Assembly: GCA_910585935.1 (NCBI GenBank)
Contig: CAJUHN010000250.1
Location: 1-5,816 of the forward strand
Direction: 5' to 3'
Source: an uncultured Lachnospiraceae bacterium
Lineage (GTDB): Bacteria > Bacillota > Clostridia > Lachnospirales > Lachnospiraceae
DNA: 5,816 bases
Shown here: one piece after another, positions 5,727-5,816 of the stretch
How positions within the stretch are numbered: the stretch's first letter is position 1
Layout: each line of letters starts with the position of its first letter
Made by a program: the position numbers and the translations under genes
The notes under the pieces: model-generated
The model's database searches: none
Told to the model about the DNA's origin: nothing
Seen by the model: only the letters and a program-made list of their open reading frames with translations

Positions 5727-5816
5727 AGAACAATCTATGAACTAGCGGCGGGAAAGAAGGTTTCCAAAAGAAGCCCCTTGGAAGACGTTGGCACTTAATG
5801 AGCAGTCCTGTTAGGG
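5727..5816 (-). repeat. Structured intergenic repeat, copy 4 (inverted, truncated by the window end)
   Basis: Read on the minus strand, 5816-5762 matches copy 1 positions 18-72 with one substitution in 55 bases. It covers the apical hairpin, the core strand ACGTC, TTCCAAGG and GGCTTC. Immediately after GGAA the right arm becomes CCTTCTTTCCCGCC, unrelated to the arm of copy 1. The tail CTAG-N7-ATTGTTCT (5745-5727) differs from copies 2 and 3 only by transitions in its last eight bases. The left half lies beyond the window. With copy 3 it forms a head-opposed pair about 105 bp apart. Confidence 0.85.

Larger units (their letters stand above)
5376..5816. other. Gene-free 441-bp tract filled mostly by repeats
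   Basis: No convincing coding sequence is present. The tract holds an A/T-rich spacer (5376-5456), repeat copy 3 (5457-5621), a 105-bp unique spacer (5622-5726) with a minus-strand promoter-like pattern, and inverted copy 4 (5727-5816, cut by the window end). An open frame at 5381-5584 runs through the palindrome and has no ribosome-binding site. Confidence 0.75.

Noticed and set aside
1..5816. CRISPR array
   Set aside because: The repeats are long, palindromic, widely separated and in both orientations, with no short regular spacing and no cas genes.
1..5816. Circular element suggested by similar ends
   Set aside because: The two ends carry the repeat in opposite orientations, so they do not form a direct end overlap.

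Overview
The window looks like chromosomal DNA from a low-GC Gram-positive anaerobe of the class Clostridia, probably a Lachnospiraceae-type gut bacterium. The pointers are strong purine-rich ribosome-binding sites, A/T-rich spacers, consensus -35/-10 promoters, and the character of the Rrf2, PatB and MntP proteins. The genus cannot be fixed from the sequence alone.

Layout. Positions 1-90 hold the right half of an intergenic repeat (copy 1). A consensus promoter (151-179) then drives cysK (233-1165, cysteine synthase), followed after 51 bp by tcdA (1217-1954, t6A-modifying ThiF/E1-like enzyme). A PatB/MalY-type C-S lyase lies tail-to-tail on the minus strand (1944-3116), its 3' end overlapping tcdA by 11 bp. 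Divergent from patB is an IscR-like Rrf2 regulator with three cysteines (3279-3704). Repeat copy 2 (3752-3929) separates it from the convergent mntP (3963-4520, minus; Mn2+ efflux). A divergent gene of unknown function (4710-5375) encodes a lysine-rich protein with an acidic tail. The last 441 bp have no credible gene but hold repeat copy 3 (5457-5621, plus) and part of inverted copy 4 (5727-5816, minus).

How the genes fit together. cysK makes cysteine from O-acetylserine and sulfide, and PatB-type enzymes cleave cystathionine or cysteine back to a thiol or sulfide. The neighbouring Rrf2 regulator belongs to a superfamily that senses Fe-S status or cysteine supply. A small sulfur/cysteine neighbourhood is therefore plausible, but regulation of cysK or patB by this protein is inferred only from position. 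tcdA probably rides on the cysK transcript. mntP and the basic protein have no evident link to it.

The most interesting item is the four-copy repeat family. It has a highly conserved core of about 100 bp, while the flanking stem arms differ in sequence and length between copies yet remain self-complementary within each complete copy. Several paired changes between copies 2 and 3 are compensatory. This points to selection on, or a correction mechanism acting on, a folded RNA or single-stranded DNA form. I do not recognise the family.
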